Counted from the first letter of the stretch, positions 29,643-39,714 are shown. The stretch: 64,000 nucleotides of DNA from an uncultured Pelagibacteraceae bacterium (GCA_902525565.1 CABZHY010000001.1:1-64000), one strand, 5' to 3'. Notes: a model not told the origin generated them from the letters alone. Numbers and translations are program-made.

Positions 29643-30191
29643 ATGAAGAAGTTATTCTTTCTAATTTTGTTTTATTTATTTTCACATGTTAGCTCTTTAG
29701 CAAATGAAAGGGATATTAGACTGAACCAATTGTTAAATGAGTTAAAAACAAATAAATCGAAAGTAGCTTTTATAATTGAACAAGAAATCTGGGCATTATG
29801 GAGTACCCATCCAACAGATGAAAAACTTACTGCAAAATTAGAGGAGGGTTCTCAATTTGTGAGAGATCAAAACTATATAAAAGCAAAAGATATTTTTACT
29901 GAAGTTATTTATCTTGATAAAAATTGGGCTGAAGCTTGGAATAAAAGAGCAACTGTACTTTATATGCTTGGTGAATTTCAAAAATCTCAAGATGATATAG
30001 ATCAAGTATTAGCCTTAGAACAAAGACACTTTGGAGCTTTAGCAGGGCAGGGTTTAGTAAATATTCAGCTTAAGAATTATGAAAAAGCAATAAGAAGCTA
30101 TGAACAAGCTCAAGAAATTTATCCTGCTATGAGATCACCTAAAATAATGATCAAGCAAATAGAGGAATTAATGAAACAGCAAACAATATAA
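29643..30191 (+). CDS. Secreted TPR-repeat protein
   Basis: 'KAKDIFTEVIYLDKNWAEAWNKRATVLYMLGEFQKSQDDIDQVLALEQRHFGALAGQGLVNIQLKNYEKAI'. Confidence 0.88.
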   Translation: MKKLFFLILFYLFSHVSSLANERDIRLNQLLNELKTNKSKVAFIIEQEIWALWSTHPTDEKLTAKLEEGSQFVRDQNYIKAKDIFTEVIYLDKNWAEAWNKRATVLYMLGEFQKSQDDIDQVLALEQRHFGALAGQGLVNIQLKNYEKAIRSYEQAQEIYPAMRSPKIMIKQIEELMKQQTI

Positions 30192-30811
30192 TGTGTGGAA
30201 GATACGTAGTAAAAAACCCTGTAACAAAAACAAATAAACTCGTTAAATCTGCAATTCAGGTTGAAGATACCGAAAACTATAATGCTCATCCATATCAAAA
30301 ACTGCCTGTAATAAAAAAATATAAAAATGGAAATACTTTAGAAAATCTACAATGGGGCTTGACTCCAGGATGGGCTAAAGACAAAGATTTTAAAGCTTTA
30401 ATTAATGCAAGGTTAGAGACTATTGATGAAAAAATTTCTTTTAAAAAATTGATTAAAAACAATCGGTGCGTTGCAGTTGCAGACGGTTTTTATGAATGGA
30501 AAAGAGAAGAAAAAGAAAAAACTCCACATTATTTCACTCGTAAAGATACTCACCCTATTTACTTAGCAGGAATTTTTGAAGAAGATAAATTTTGTCTAAT
30601 TACTGAAGATGCAAAAGACAATATTAAAGAAATTCATCATCGTCAGCCCGTAATTCTTAATCAAACTGATATAAATCGTTATTTAAATATAGAACTTCAG
30701 GGATCAACCTTTTTAAAGGAACGTAAAATACCTGATCTTATTTTTCATGAGGTTTCAAAAGATGTAAATAAACCAACTAATAATAGCGCTGCATTGGTCC
30801 AACCAGTTTAG
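30191..30811 (+). CDS. SRAP (YedK/HMCES) family protein
   Basis: 'MCGRYVV' catalytic Cys2, 'NARLETIDEKISFKKLIKNNRCVAVADGFYEW'. Confidence 0.93.
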   Translation: MCGRYVVKNPVTKTNKLVKSAIQVEDTENYNAHPYQKLPVIKKYKNGNTLENLQWGLTPGWAKDKDFKALINARLETIDEKISFKKLIKNNRCVAVADGFYEWKREEKEKTPHYFTRKDTHPIYLAGIFEEDKFCLITEDAKDNIKEIHHRQPVILNQTDINRYLNIELQGSTFLKERKIPDLIFHEVSKDVNKPTNNSAALVQPV

Positions 30812-30875
30812 AATGGCGTCAATTTAGTTGTTTATTGAAGGTTGTGAATAAAAAAATTAAATTATAAAATAAAGA

Positions 30876-31988
30876 ATGTTTAGTTATATAATACCTTTCT
30901 TAATTTTGATTCTTGTTGTGGTTTTTATTCATGAATATGGACACTACTATTTCGCGAGAAAATATGGCGTGGGTGTAACAGATTTTTCAATTGGTTTTGG
31001 TAAAGAGTTATTTGGTTGGAACGATAAATCAGGCACAAGATGGAAAATATGCGCAATTCCTTTAGGTGGATATGTAAAATTTTTTGGAGATAGAAATGTT
31101 TATTCTCAGGCTGATCATCAAGAAATATTAGAAAAATACAATAAAGAAGAAAGAGAAAAATTGTTTACTTTAAAACCTTTATATCAAAGAGCATTAATTG
31201 TATTTGGTGGGCCTTTAGCTAATTTTTTGTTAGCTTTAATAATATTTTTCTGTCTTTATACTTTTGTCGGCAAAGATTTTACTCCTGCAGTAATCAGTGA
31301 GGTTCAAAAAGAAAGTCCTGCAATGATAGGAGGACTAAAAACTGAGGATATAATTCTAGAAATAGATGGAAATGAAGTTAAAAGCATTATGGAAGTTTCT
31401 AAATTTATTACTCTTTCTACAGGGGACTTTATAGATTTTAAAGTTAAGCGTTCCTATGATGAATTAATTCTAAAAGTAAAACCAAATTTAGTTGAAGGTG
31501 ATGATGGATTAGGGAATAAAATAAACAAAAGAATGGTCGGTATTAAATTATCAGCTTATAATGATAAGATTAATCATGTTAAATTAGGTCCTGCTAAGGC
31601 TTTATATCATGCAGCAAATGAAGTTTATTTTGTAAGTATTTCCTCTTTAAAATACATTGGAGGAATGATTTTAGGTAAAGCAGACACTTCTCAATTGGGA
31701 GGCCCAATTAGAATTGCTAAAATTTCTGGACAAGTTGCAACTTTTGGAGTGTTGGCTTTTATTAGCATGATGGCTTATATTTCAATAAGTTTAGGACTTA
31801 TTAATCTATTTCCAATACCGATGTTAGATGGAGGACATTTAATGTTTTATGCATTTGAGAAAGTTTTAGGCCGACCGCTGTCTCAAAAAACTCAAGAAGG
31901 TTTTTTTCGAATCGGTTTGTTTTTGTTGTTATCATTAATGTTTTTCACTACATTTAATGATCTAAAAGACTTGGGTTTATTTAGATAA
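30876..31988 (+). CDS. rseP: Site-2 protease RseP-like (M50)
   Basis: 'FIHEYGHYYFARKYG' HExxH, PDZ domain, 'LFPIPMLDGGHLMFY'. Confidence 0.92.
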   Translation: MFSYIIPFLILILVVVFIHEYGHYYFARKYGVGVTDFSIGFGKELFGWNDKSGTRWKICAIPLGGYVKFFGDRNVYSQADHQEILEKYNKEEREKLFTLKPLYQRALIVFGGPLANFLLALIIFFCLYTFVGKDFTPAVISEVQKESPAMIGGLKTEDIILEIDGNEVKSIMEVSKFITLSTGDFIDFKVKRSYDELILKVKPNLVEGDDGLGNKINKRMVGIKLSAYNDKINHVKLGPAKALYHAANEVYFVSISSLKYIGGMILGKADTSQLGGPIRIAKISGQVATFGVLAFISMMAYISISLGLINLFPIPMLDGGHLMFYAFEKVLGRPLSQKTQEGFFRIGLFLLLSLMFFTTFNDLKDLGLFR

Positions 31989-32145
31989 TTAATAAATTAC
32001 AAAGTCTAAAAAAGTAAATAAATTCAACGTTTATTTAAGTTTTTACAAGATATTGTGTGTATTAAAAAAATAAACACTAAAAAAAAGCTTGATTTATCAA
32101 CGTTTATGACAAGTATAAATATTAACCAACAAAACCGGAGCTAAA

Positions 32146-32421
32146 ATGAACAAAAAACAACTAATTGCAAAGCTTTCTGGCTCATTAAATTTGAGCAAAG
32201 CAGATGCTGAGCGTACTTTTGATACAATTACCAACACTATTTTAGATGCTCTAAAAGGTGATGATTCAGTAAAAATTGCTGGATTTGGTACGTACAAAGT
32301 TGCTAAGAGAAAAGCAAGAGTTGGAAGAAACCCAAGAACGGGTGAGCAGATCCAAATTGCTGCTTCTCAAAAGGTAAAATTCTTACCAGCCAAAGCTTTA
32401 AAAGAAGTATTCAACAGATAA
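32146..32421 (+). CDS. hup: HU-family DNA-binding protein
   Basis: 'MNKKQLIAKLSGSLNLSKADAERTFDTI', 'FGTYKVAKRKARVGRNPRTGEQI'. Confidence 0.96.
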   Translation: MNKKQLIAKLSGSLNLSKADAERTFDTITNTILDALKGDDSVKIAGFGTYKVAKRKARVGRNPRTGEQIQIAASQKVKFLPAKALKEVFNR

Positions 32422-32566
32422 TATTTTTTTTTAACAGCCCTAAACATTTTTTTTATACGTTAGGGCTGTTACTATATGCAAAAAATGCATAGCCACTTTT
32501 CCTAATCAGCGTTACTTTTAAATTTAATTAAAACTATAAGACATCACTTAAACAAGTGGAGGTCTT

Positions 32567-33868
32567 ATGACTAAATTTATAAAAATAATGTCCGCACCAG
32601 TTCTTAGTTTAATATTTTTATTAAACATGAGTAGTGCGGGTATGGCAGAGACAACAGTTTCTGCTGAAGTACAAGCTATATTCAATTCACTATTATTTTT
32701 AATGTGTGGTTTCATGGTCATGTTCATGGCAGCGGGTTTTGCTATGCTAGAATCTGGTATGGTAACTTCTAAAAGTGTTTCTGTAATTTGTGCAAAGAAC
32801 ATTGGTCTTTACTCAATTGCCGGAATTATGTTTTGGTTATTTGGATATAACTTAGCGTACGGAATACCAGAGGGTGGATATATTGGAACATTCACACCTT
32901 GGTCTGATGCAAGTTCAGTTGATACTGGATATGCTGATGGATCTGATTGGTATTTTCAAATGGTTTTTTGTGCAACAACAGTTTCAATTTGTTCAGGTGC
33001 AATGGCTGAAAGAGTAAAACTTTGGCCTTTCTTTCTATTTGCAGCTATCTTATCTGGAATTATTTATCCAATCGTTATGGGTTGGCAATGGGGTGGAGGC
33101 TGGTTAGCAGAACTAGGCTTCTCTGATTTTGCTGGTTCAACACTAGTTCACTCAACAGGTGGTGCAGCAGCTTTAGCTGGTATTATGTTGTTAGGTGCTA
33201 GATATGGAAGATTTGGTAGCAAAGGTGAAGCGAAAGCTATTAGACCTTTTGCTGCTTCTTCAATTCCGCTAGTGACAGTTGGTGTTTTCATCTTGTGGTT
33301 GGGTTGGTTTGGATTCAATGGTGGATCTCAACTTGCTATAGGAACATTTGATGATGCAGTTGCTGTATCGAGTATTTTTATTAACACTAATCTTGCTGCT
33401 GCTGGTGGCGTAATGGCTGCTGCAATAATCACAAGATTAATGTTTGGTAAAACAGATGTTATTCAAATGTTAAACGGAGCAATTGGTGGTCTTGTGGCTG
33501 TAACAGCTGAACCACTAGCACCATCGCCTTTAGCAGCTATTTTCATAGGAGCTGTAGGTGGTTTAATTGTAGTATTTGGTACTAAATTACTTTTTAGTTT
33601 CAAACTTGACGATGTAGTGGGTGCAATTCCAGCTCACATGTTCGCTGGAATATGGGGAACATTAGCAGTGCCGTTAACAAACACTGATGCATCGTTTAGT
33701 GCACAATTAATTGGTGTGCTATCAATTAACATTTTTGTATTTGTGGTGTCGTACATCGTGTTCTCAATTATGAAGGCTACTTTTGGAATTAGACTAAGTA
33801 AAGAGGCTGAAGCCAAAGGTACTGACGTAACTGAAACAGGAGTAATAGCATACGCAATACGTGACTAA
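32567..33868 (+). CDS. amtB: Ammonium transporter
   Basis: 'GWLAELGFSDFAGSTLVHSTGGAAALAGIMLLG', 'GWFGFNGGSQL'. Confidence 0.95.
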   Translation: MTKFIKIMSAPVLSLIFLLNMSSAGMAETTVSAEVQAIFNSLLFLMCGFMVMFMAAGFAMLESGMVTSKSVSVICAKNIGLYSIAGIMFWLFGYNLAYGIPEGGYIGTFTPWSDASSVDTGYADGSDWYFQMVFCATTVSICSGAMAERVKLWPFFLFAAILSGIIYPIVMGWQWGGGWLAELGFSDFAGSTLVHSTGGAAALAGIMLLGARYGRFGSKGEAKAIRPFAASSIPLVTVGVFILWLGWFGFNGGSQLAIGTFDDAVAVSSIFINTNLAAAGGVMAAAIITRLMFGKTDVIQMLNGAIGGLVAVTAEPLAPSPLAAIFIGAVGGLIVVFGTKLLFSFKLDDVVGAIPAHMFAGIWGTLAVPLTNTDASFSAQLIGVLSINIFVFVVSYIVFSIMKATFGIRLSKEAEAKGTDVTETGVIAYAIRD

Positions 33869-33880
33869 TTGCATGTAATA

Positions 33881-33927
33881 TAGAGGCTCTTCGATCTCCA
33901 TGTCGTTATCTCATTGAAGAGCCTCTA
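33881..33927 (+). other. 12-bp-arm inverted repeat in amtB 3' region
   Basis: TAGAGGCTCTTC ... GAAGAGCCTCTA, 23-nt loop. Confidence 0.85.
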
Positions 33928-33973
33928 AAATTAAAAAAATTAACTATAATCTCTCTCTAGTTAGTTAACAGAA

Positions 33974-34003
33974 GGCCTCGGAAACGGGGCCTTTTTATTT
34001 TTT
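33974..34003 (+). terminator. GNRA-loop terminator downstream of amtB
   Basis: GGCCTCG-GAAA-CGGGGCC followed by TTTTTATTTTTT. Confidence 0.88.
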
Positions 34004-34465
34004 ATTAATATTTTCTAAAGTTTCTAAGACCTCTTGAGCATGTCCATTAACTTTTACATTGTTCCAAATTTTTAATATTTTACCATTTTTATCGATCAGA
34101 AAGGTAGTTCTAACTATTCCTAAAAACTCTCGACCCATGAACTTTTTTTTTGCCCAAACTTTATATTTTTTTAGTACTTTTTTTTCTTCATCAGCTAATA
34201 AATCAAATTTAATCTTGTATTTTTTTTTAAATTTTTCATGACTATTTAAATTATCTTTAGAAATTCCTAATATTTCACAATTTAATTTTTTAAATTTTGG
34301 AAGTAATTTATTAAAATCATTAGTTTCAGTTGTGCAACCTGGTGTATCATCTTTGGGATAAAAATAAATAATGACATAGTTTCCCGTAGAGTCTTTAAGA
34401 GAGTAATCTTTTTTACTTGTAGATGGTAATTTAAAATCTGGTGCCTTTGTATTTTCTTTAATCAT
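33995..34465 (-). CDS. bcp: Peroxiredoxin, Bcp/PrxQ family
   Basis: 'VIIYFYPKDDTPGCTTETNDF'. Confidence 0.94.
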   Translation of the reverse strand: MIKENTKAPDFKLPSTSKKDYSLKDSTGNYVIIYFYPKDDTPGCTTETNDFNKLLPKFKKLNCEILGISKDNLNSHEKFKKKYKIKFDLLADEEKKVLKKYKVWAKKKFMGREFLGIVRTTFLIDKNGKILKIWNNVKVNGHAQEVLETLENINKK

Positions 34466-35435
34466 TTATTACGTTTTCCTCCCAAAGTTTTTTATAATCA
34501 ATTAATGGTGATAAGCCGTAACTTGAATTAATATTTGTTAAATGTAGTGATAAACTTTTTAAGGGAGAAATACAAATTTCTTTTAAATATATTTCATTTA
34601 AATATTTTTCAAATGGATCGTGTCTATTTAGACAATTTTTATAAAAGTTGTCCCAATATTTATCTAATAAGTTTTTAGTTGTCATGAAGGTACATAATGT
34701 TTTATCTACAGTTCGCCAATGACGTTTATTTCCAATTAATACGTTTGTTTTAGCATTACCCATGTAAAGATAAGGATAATCAGATGGACACATAAAAATA
34801 TCCTTATTTAGTTGTGATGCAATTCTTTCAAAAGAAGCCACCATTTCTTCCAACATTGGTTCAAAATGCAAATAATCGTCCTCAATGAAGTAAATTAAAT
34901 CTTCACCGGTATCTTTTCCAATTTCAAAACTTTGTAGCAAGCTTGCAAGATTTGCAAAAGTTTCTTTATTTTTTTGCTCTGATATTTTCTTTTCATATTT
35001 TGAGTAATCTAAATTAATTATCTCGATATTATTTCTATCAATTACTTTTTTAATTATATTGAGGTTTTCAATACTAGAATTATCATCAACAATTATTGTT
35101 TTAACTTTAATTTTAGCGTGTTTGTTTTTTAAAAAATTAATTGATTTAATAAGTGAATTTATCGATCTTTTAGTGTATTCAATTTTTGGATACTCAAATA
35201 ATCTCTTTCTATTTTGATCCCAAATCTCAATATTTGTATTAACTCTAAGAATAATAAGTATTGAAATAACCTTTTTTGTAATTTTGACCTCACCTAAAGG
35301 CAAAACTATAGATTTTTCATTTAAAATTGATAGTTCTTCATTTAATTCCTTTTCTAATGTTGGTGATGAAAAATTATTTTGATCTAAAATTTCATAACCT
35401 AAGAATTTACAGATTTTAATAAAAAATTTTTTCAT
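34458..35435 (-). CDS. GT-A-like glycosyltransferase
   Basis: 'KVKTIIVDDNSSIENL' and 'LIYFIEDDYLHFEPML' (DxD-like EDDY). Confidence 0.7.
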   Translation of the reverse strand: MKKFFIKICKFLGYEILDQNNFSSPTLEKELNEELSILNEKSIVLPLGEVKITKKVISILIILRVNTNIEIWDQNRKRLFEYPKIEYTKRSINSLIKSINFLKNKHAKIKVKTIIVDDNSSIENLNIIKKVIDRNNIEIINLDYSKYEKKISEQKNKETFANLASLLQSFEIGKDTGEDLIYFIEDDYLHFEPMLEEMVASFERIASQLNKDIFMCPSDYPYLYMGNAKTNVLIGNKRHWRTVDKTLCTFMTTKNLLDKYWDNFYKNCLNRHDPFEKYLNEIYLKEICISPLKSLSLHLTNINSSYGLSPLIDYKKLWEENVIND

Positions 35436-35459
35436 AATGTGGTATACGTTTATAATATT

Positions 35460-35843
35460 ATGGTCATTAAATCATTACAAACTCTAGTAAGTGAAACTTT
35501 AAAAGAGATTAAAACAATTAATGTAGATGAAGCTTATCAAATGGTCCAAGACAAAAATTGTAATTTAATAGATATAAGAGAAAGTAGTGAACTAAAAAAT
35601 ACAGGAAGTGTTGAAGGAGCAAGTCATATCCCAAGAGGAATGCTTGAAGTATATTTAGATCCAAATAGCCCAGTAATTCAAAATGGTCAATTAGATCAAA
35701 ATAAAGAATTTGTTTTATTCTGTGCAGGAGGAGTAAGATCAGCCTTAGCTGTAAAATCATTAAAAGATATGGGATACCAAAAAGTATCGCATATTGATGG
35801 TGGTTTTGGTTCTATAGCTAGCAGCAAATTTAAAATAATTTAA
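35460..35843 (+). CDS. Rhodanese-domain protein; ORF start listed at 35439
   Basis: 'NLIDIRESSELKNTGSVEGASHIPRGMLE', 'VLFCAGGVRSALAVKSLKDMG'. Confidence 0.92.
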   Translation: MVIKSLQTLVSETLKEIKTINVDEAYQMVQDKNCNLIDIRESSELKNTGSVEGASHIPRGMLEVYLDPNSPVIQNGQLDQNKEFVLFCAGGVRSALAVKSLKDMGYQKVSHIDGGFGSIASSKFKII

Positions 35844-36418
35844 TTAGCATTAAATTCTTCTAAAGCATATTCAAGTCTATCTTGTCCCCAAAAAATTTTA
35901 TTATTGACTATAAAGGTTGGAGTTCCAAAAACTTCTTTTTGAAAAGCATCAGTAGTTAATTTAATCAATTTATCTTTAACTGATCGTTCCTTTATAGTTT
36001 GAAAAAATTCTTCATTATCAATATTTAAATTCCTTATTAATTTAGAAATATTCTCAATATTTGATAAGTCATGATTATCTTTCCAATATGCATCAAAAAA
36101 ACAATTTAAATAATCGTTTTGCTTATCCTTGCTAACACTAATATATCCTCTCATTATATTTAACGAATTTATTGGAAAATTAGAATTCCATTTAAATTCA
36201 ATATTATTTTTTTCAGATACCAAATTGCAATCATTTATATTATTTTTTAATTTATATTTATTAAATGCAGGAGAATCAATTCCAGCTAGTTTATGAAGAC
36301 CTCCTAAATATATTGGTTTGTAATTAAATAAGATATTTTTATTTTTAAGAATTTTTTTATGTGCGATATATGCATAAGGGCTAATTATATCGAAATAAAA
36401 ATCTATATGATTACTCAT
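35840..36418 (-). CDS. DsbA-family 2-hydroxychromene-2-carboxylate isomerase-like protein
   Basis: 'HIDFYFDIISPYAYIAHKKI', 'VFGTPTFIVNNKIFWGQDRLEYALEEF'. Confidence 0.85.
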   Translation of the reverse strand: MSNHIDFYFDIISPYAYIAHKKILKNKNILFNYKPIYLGGLHKLAGIDSPAFNKYKLKNNINDCNLVSEKNNIEFKWNSNFPINSLNIMRGYISVSKDKQNDYLNCFFDAYWKDNHDLSNIENISKLIRNLNIDNEEFFQTIKERSVKDKLIKLTTDAFQKEVFGTPTFIVNNKIFWGQDRLEYALEEFNAN

Positions 36419-36884
36419 ATAAACTAATTCTTTTTGCGTAAAAAATCCTAATTATCCAGTATAATAATAAACCTATTGGACCAATTAAATAAGTTGCAAT
36501 TAATGGTACAGCCATCAAAACTTTGTTGATAGAAAACTTTTGAGAGTCCTTAACAATCCAGCCACCAATAAATAAGTTGATTGCTATGAAATGAGTCCAA
36601 AAAATCATTATGTACAAATGGTCTTCAAATAATCTAGATAACTCGCTTAGACCTAAGTAAAGAGAGAAATTTCCATCAAAGTCGTAACCAATTAAATAAG
36701 ATTTATATAGAATGAAGATATATATACCACTTAATATGAAAAAAGGAAAAATTGATGTTACAAAAATTCTACTTAAATGTGATTGAGGAAACACTATCAA
36801 GATAAACCAAAAAGGCAGAACCCCAAGGTTGATCCACATATAAAGTGTCTCAATTGTGAAATAAGTATAAATTTGTTCAATCAT
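36411..36884 (-). CDS. ABA4-like (DUF4281) membrane protein
   Basis: Four-TM; 'LPFWFILIVFPQSHLSRIFVTS', 'WTHFIAINLFIGGWIVKDSQK', 'TYLIGPIGLLLYWIIR'. Confidence 0.75.
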   Translation of the reverse strand: MIEQIYTYFTIETLYMWINLGVLPFWFILIVFPQSHLSRIFVTSIFPFFILSGIYIFILYKSYLIGYDFDGNFSLYLGLSELSRLFEDHLYIMIFWTHFIAINLFIGGWIVKDSQKFSINKVLMAVPLIATYLIGPIGLLLYWIIRIFYAKRISLYE

Positions 36885-36910
36885 TTAGATATATTATATT
36901 AATTCTAACA

Positions 36911-37474
36911 ATGATTCCTATAAGAAATAGAAAAAAAACGCTTCAAGTAACTGTTGATGAGATGCGTAATTTTGCCTTTGCTTATGTTGAAAAGTATGCT
37001 CCTTCAAAACAACAACTTAAAACTTATTTATTAAAAAAATATATGAAACTATCAGCGTCTGATGTAAGAAAAAAAGATGTAAATAAATTGATTGATATTG
37101 TTTTGTCCGACTTAGAAAAAAACAGATTTATAAATGATCAATTTTATTCTGAAAGTAAAGCTAAAAGCATGATCCAAAGAGGAAACTCAATTAACAAGAT
37201 TAGAAATTATTTAATTGGAAAAGGAATTAACGAGAAATTTATTAAGGACACTGTCGAGAAAATAAAGGAAGATAATTCTGATCAAGATTTTTTTTCAGCA
37301 ATAAAATTATGTAAAAAGAAAAGAATTGGGCCAGCTAGAGCAGAGGATAATAGAACTTTATTTTATAAAAAAGATATATCTCTACTTGCAAGAAATGGAT
37401 TTGATTTTGAAACATCAAAAAAGGTAATGGATATAGAAAAAGATGAATATCTTAAAATAATAAATCTACTTTGA
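36911..37474 (+). CDS. recX: RecX family regulatory protein
   Basis: 'RSKQQLKTYLLKK'-like RecX repeats, 'INDQFYSESKAKSMIQRGNSINKIRNYLIGKGI'. Confidence 0.85.
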   Translation: MIPIRNRKKTLQVTVDEMRNFAFAYVEKYAPSKQQLKTYLLKKYMKLSASDVRKKDVNKLIDIVLSDLEKNRFINDQFYSESKAKSMIQRGNSINKIRNYLIGKGINEKFIKDTVEKIKEDNSDQDFFSAIKLCKKKRIGPARAEDNRTLFYKKDISLLARNGFDFETSKKVMDIEKDEYLKIINLL

Positions 37475-37609
37475 ATTTTTATCTTTTTCTTCTTTAACAA
37501 GCTGATTTATTTTATTTCTTATGTAATTTTTTACGAAAACAAATACTAACAACCCAAAAATTGAAACAGAAACAATTATTATTAGTATTATTCTTAGTTG
37601 TTCATCCAT
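37466..37609 (-). CDS. Small one-TM protein (47 aa), not in ORF track
   Basis: Hand translation MDEQLRIILIIIVSVSIFGLLVFVFVKNYIRNKINQLVKEEKDKNSK*; ATG overlaps cysQ stop. Confidence 0.6.
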   Translation of the reverse strand: MDEQLRIILIIIVSVSIFGLLVFVFVKNYIRNKINQLVKEEKDKNSK

Positions 37610-38379
37610 TATAAAATATTTTTATTTTTCAAAATTATACTTGGATTTTTTAAATCTTTTTTACCATACAAAATTTCATTTCCTTCAAAATCAGTTACAG
37701 TTCCACCTGAATGTTCTAAAATTGCATGACCAGCAGCGATATCCCATTCATATGCCCTAGGTTCAGCAACATAACCATCATATTCACCAGCAGCAACGAC
37801 ACAGAATTTCAAAGAACTTTTCATTCTAATATTTTCTTTTACCCCCAAATCATCATAAATTTTTTGAATTTCAGGCTTTATTTTTGTTGAGTATGAAATA
37901 AATTTTAAATTTTCTGTTTTCTTAGCAGTTAAATTACTTAAGTTTGTTTTTTTACCGTTGCTAAACTCAAATGCATTACCTTTTTCATATGAATAAAACA
38001 TTCTTTTTTTTGCAGGAGCATTTATTAATCCTGCAACCGGTTTGTTATTAATAATCAAACCAGCATTAATGGTAAATTCTTCTAAATTATTAATATAATC
38101 ATAAGTTCCATCAATAGGATCAATAAGCCAGAAATCTTTTAAATTTAGTTTATCTTTATTTTCAGAGGCCTCCTCTGAAATGATAGGTAAATTGGGAGTA
38201 ATCTCAGAAATTTTTTTTGATATAAATTTGTTTACTTCCAAATCACCATTACTTACTGGCGTATTGTCTGATTTTATTTTTTTTTCCAAACCCTTTTCTC
38301 TTAATTGAATAGCCAAATCTCCAGCCTCTAAAAAATTATCGATTAAGTTTTCAACAATCTCTTTTAAGTTTAACTTCAT
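37609..38379 (-). CDS. cysQ: Inositol monophosphatase family, CysQ-like 3'(2'),5'-bisphosphate nucleotidase
   Basis: 'PIISEEASENKD', 'FWLIDPIDGTYDYINNLEEFTINAGLI', 'YEWDIAAGHAILEHSGG'. Confidence 0.88.
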   Translation of the reverse strand: MKLNLKEIVENLIDNFLEAGDLAIQLREKGLEKKIKSDNTPVSNGDLEVNKFISKKISEITPNLPIISEEASENKDKLNLKDFWLIDPIDGTYDYINNLEEFTINAGLIINNKPVAGLINAPAKKRMFYSYEKGNAFEFSNGKKTNLSNLTAKKTENLKFISYSTKIKPEIQKIYDDLGVKENIRMKSSLKFCVVAAGEYDGYVAEPRAYEWDIAAGHAILEHSGGTVTDFEGNEILYGKKDLKNPSIILKNKNIL

Positions 38380-38546
38380 TTTCCTAGTTTTTTTAATTCA
38401 ATGTTTTTTGCGTTAATTACTTTTTTTCCTGCATTTTCAAAATTAACTGTCACTTTATCGTTGATTATAGATTGTACTTGCCCAATTCCCCATTCTTTTT
38501 TTTGAGGATTAGTGACTTTGTCGCCTGGTTCATAATCTAAAATCAT
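38376..38546 (-). CDS. DUF3553-like small protein (56 aa), not in ORF track
   Basis: Hand translation [60 protein letters not shown] overlap with cysQ. Confidence 0.75.
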   Translation of the reverse strand: MILDYEPGDKVTNPQKKEWGIGQVQSIINDKVTVNFENAGKKVINAKNIELKKLGK

Positions 38547-38587
38547 TTAATTTAACTTATATTGTAAATAAGTATAAATACCACCTT

Positions 38588-39706
38588 ATGAATAAAGATT
38601 TAAATTCTATTGGTTTAGATAAAAAACCTTCAGATACTACTGTAGTTGTTGCAATGTCAGGTGGAGTAGATTCTTCCACTGTTGCAGGAATTATGAAAAA
38701 GGAAGGTTATAATGTAATTGGAATAACTCTAAAACTTTATGACGATGGTAAAGAGGTAGCTGCTTCAAAACAATGTTGTTCAGGTCAAGATATAATGGAC
38801 GCTAAGCGTGTTGCACATAAATTAGGTATAGAACATAAAATTTTATATTATCAAGATAAGTTTAAGCAAGGTGTTATAGATAATTTTGTTGAGAGTTATT
38901 TAAAAGGAGAAACTCCAATTCCATGTGTTCAGTGTAATCAAACTGTTAAATTCAAAGATTTATTTGAAGTCTCAAAAGATCTCAAAGCGGATGCATTAGT
39001 TACTGGTCATTATGTAAAAAGTATTACAGAAAACAAAACTACAAACATGTATAGAGCTATAGATGAAAATAGAGACCAAAGTTATTTTTTATTTAATACA
39101 ACTAGAGAACAATTAGATTATTTAAGATTTCCATTAGGAGGAATGTTAAAAGATAAAACTAGAGAAATTGCAAAAAATTTAGATTTAAATGTTGCTGATA
39201 AACCTGATAGTCAAGATATATGTTTTGTTCCAAATGGAGATTACGCTTCGGTAATAGAAAAGTTTAGACCAGACTCCTTTCAGAAAGGAAATATAAAAAA
39301 TTTGGATGGTGATGTAATTGGTGTTCATGATGGAATTATACATTTTACAATTGGACAAAGAAAAGGAATTAAAGTTTCTGACAAAGAGGCTCTATATGTG
39401 TTAAAGATTGATTCTGATAAGAATGAAATTATAGTTGGACCTAAAGAAAAACTCGGAAAAAAAATTATTTCTTTAAAAGAATTAAATTTATTAACAAACA
39501 AAGAGGATTTAGACCAAAAATTATTTGTTAAGGTTAGATCTACTGGAAGTCTTTTAGAGGCAAAAGTAGATTTAATAGATAACAATAATGCTGAGGTTAA
39601 TTTAGTAGTTCCAGAAAATGGTATTTCACCCGGTCAGGCATGTGTTTTTTATCGTAAAGACCAGTTTGGTCACAAAGTGCTTGGTGGTGGATGGATTAAA
39701 GAATAG
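38588..39706 (+). CDS. mnmA: tRNA 2-thiouridylase
   Basis: '[22 protein letters not shown]', '[13 protein letters not shown]', '[11 protein letters not shown]'. Confidence 0.95.
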   Translation: MNKDLNSIGLDKKPSDTTVVVAMSGGVDSSTVAGIMKKEGYNVIGITLKLYDDGKEVAASKQCCSGQDIMDAKRVAHKLGIEHKILYYQDKFKQGVIDNFVESYLKGETPIPCVQCNQTVKFKDLFEVSKDLKADALVTGHYVKSITENKTTNMYRAIDENRDQSYFLFNTTREQLDYLRFPLGGMLKDKTREIAKNLDLNVADKPDSQDICFVPNGDYASVIEKFRPDSFQKGNIKNLDGDVIGVHDGIIHFTIGQRKGIKVSDKEALYVLKIDSDKNEIIVGPKEKLGKKIISLKELNLLTNKEDLDQKLFVKVRSTGSLLEAKVDLIDNNNAEVNLVVPENGISPGQACVFYRKDQFGHKVLGGGWIKE

Positions 39707-39714
39707 TTGAAGAA

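Noticed and set aside
33881-33927. 12-bp inverted repeat as the amtB terminator
   Set aside because: Followed by A-rich sequence instead of a T-tract; the hairpin at 33974-34003 is the better terminator
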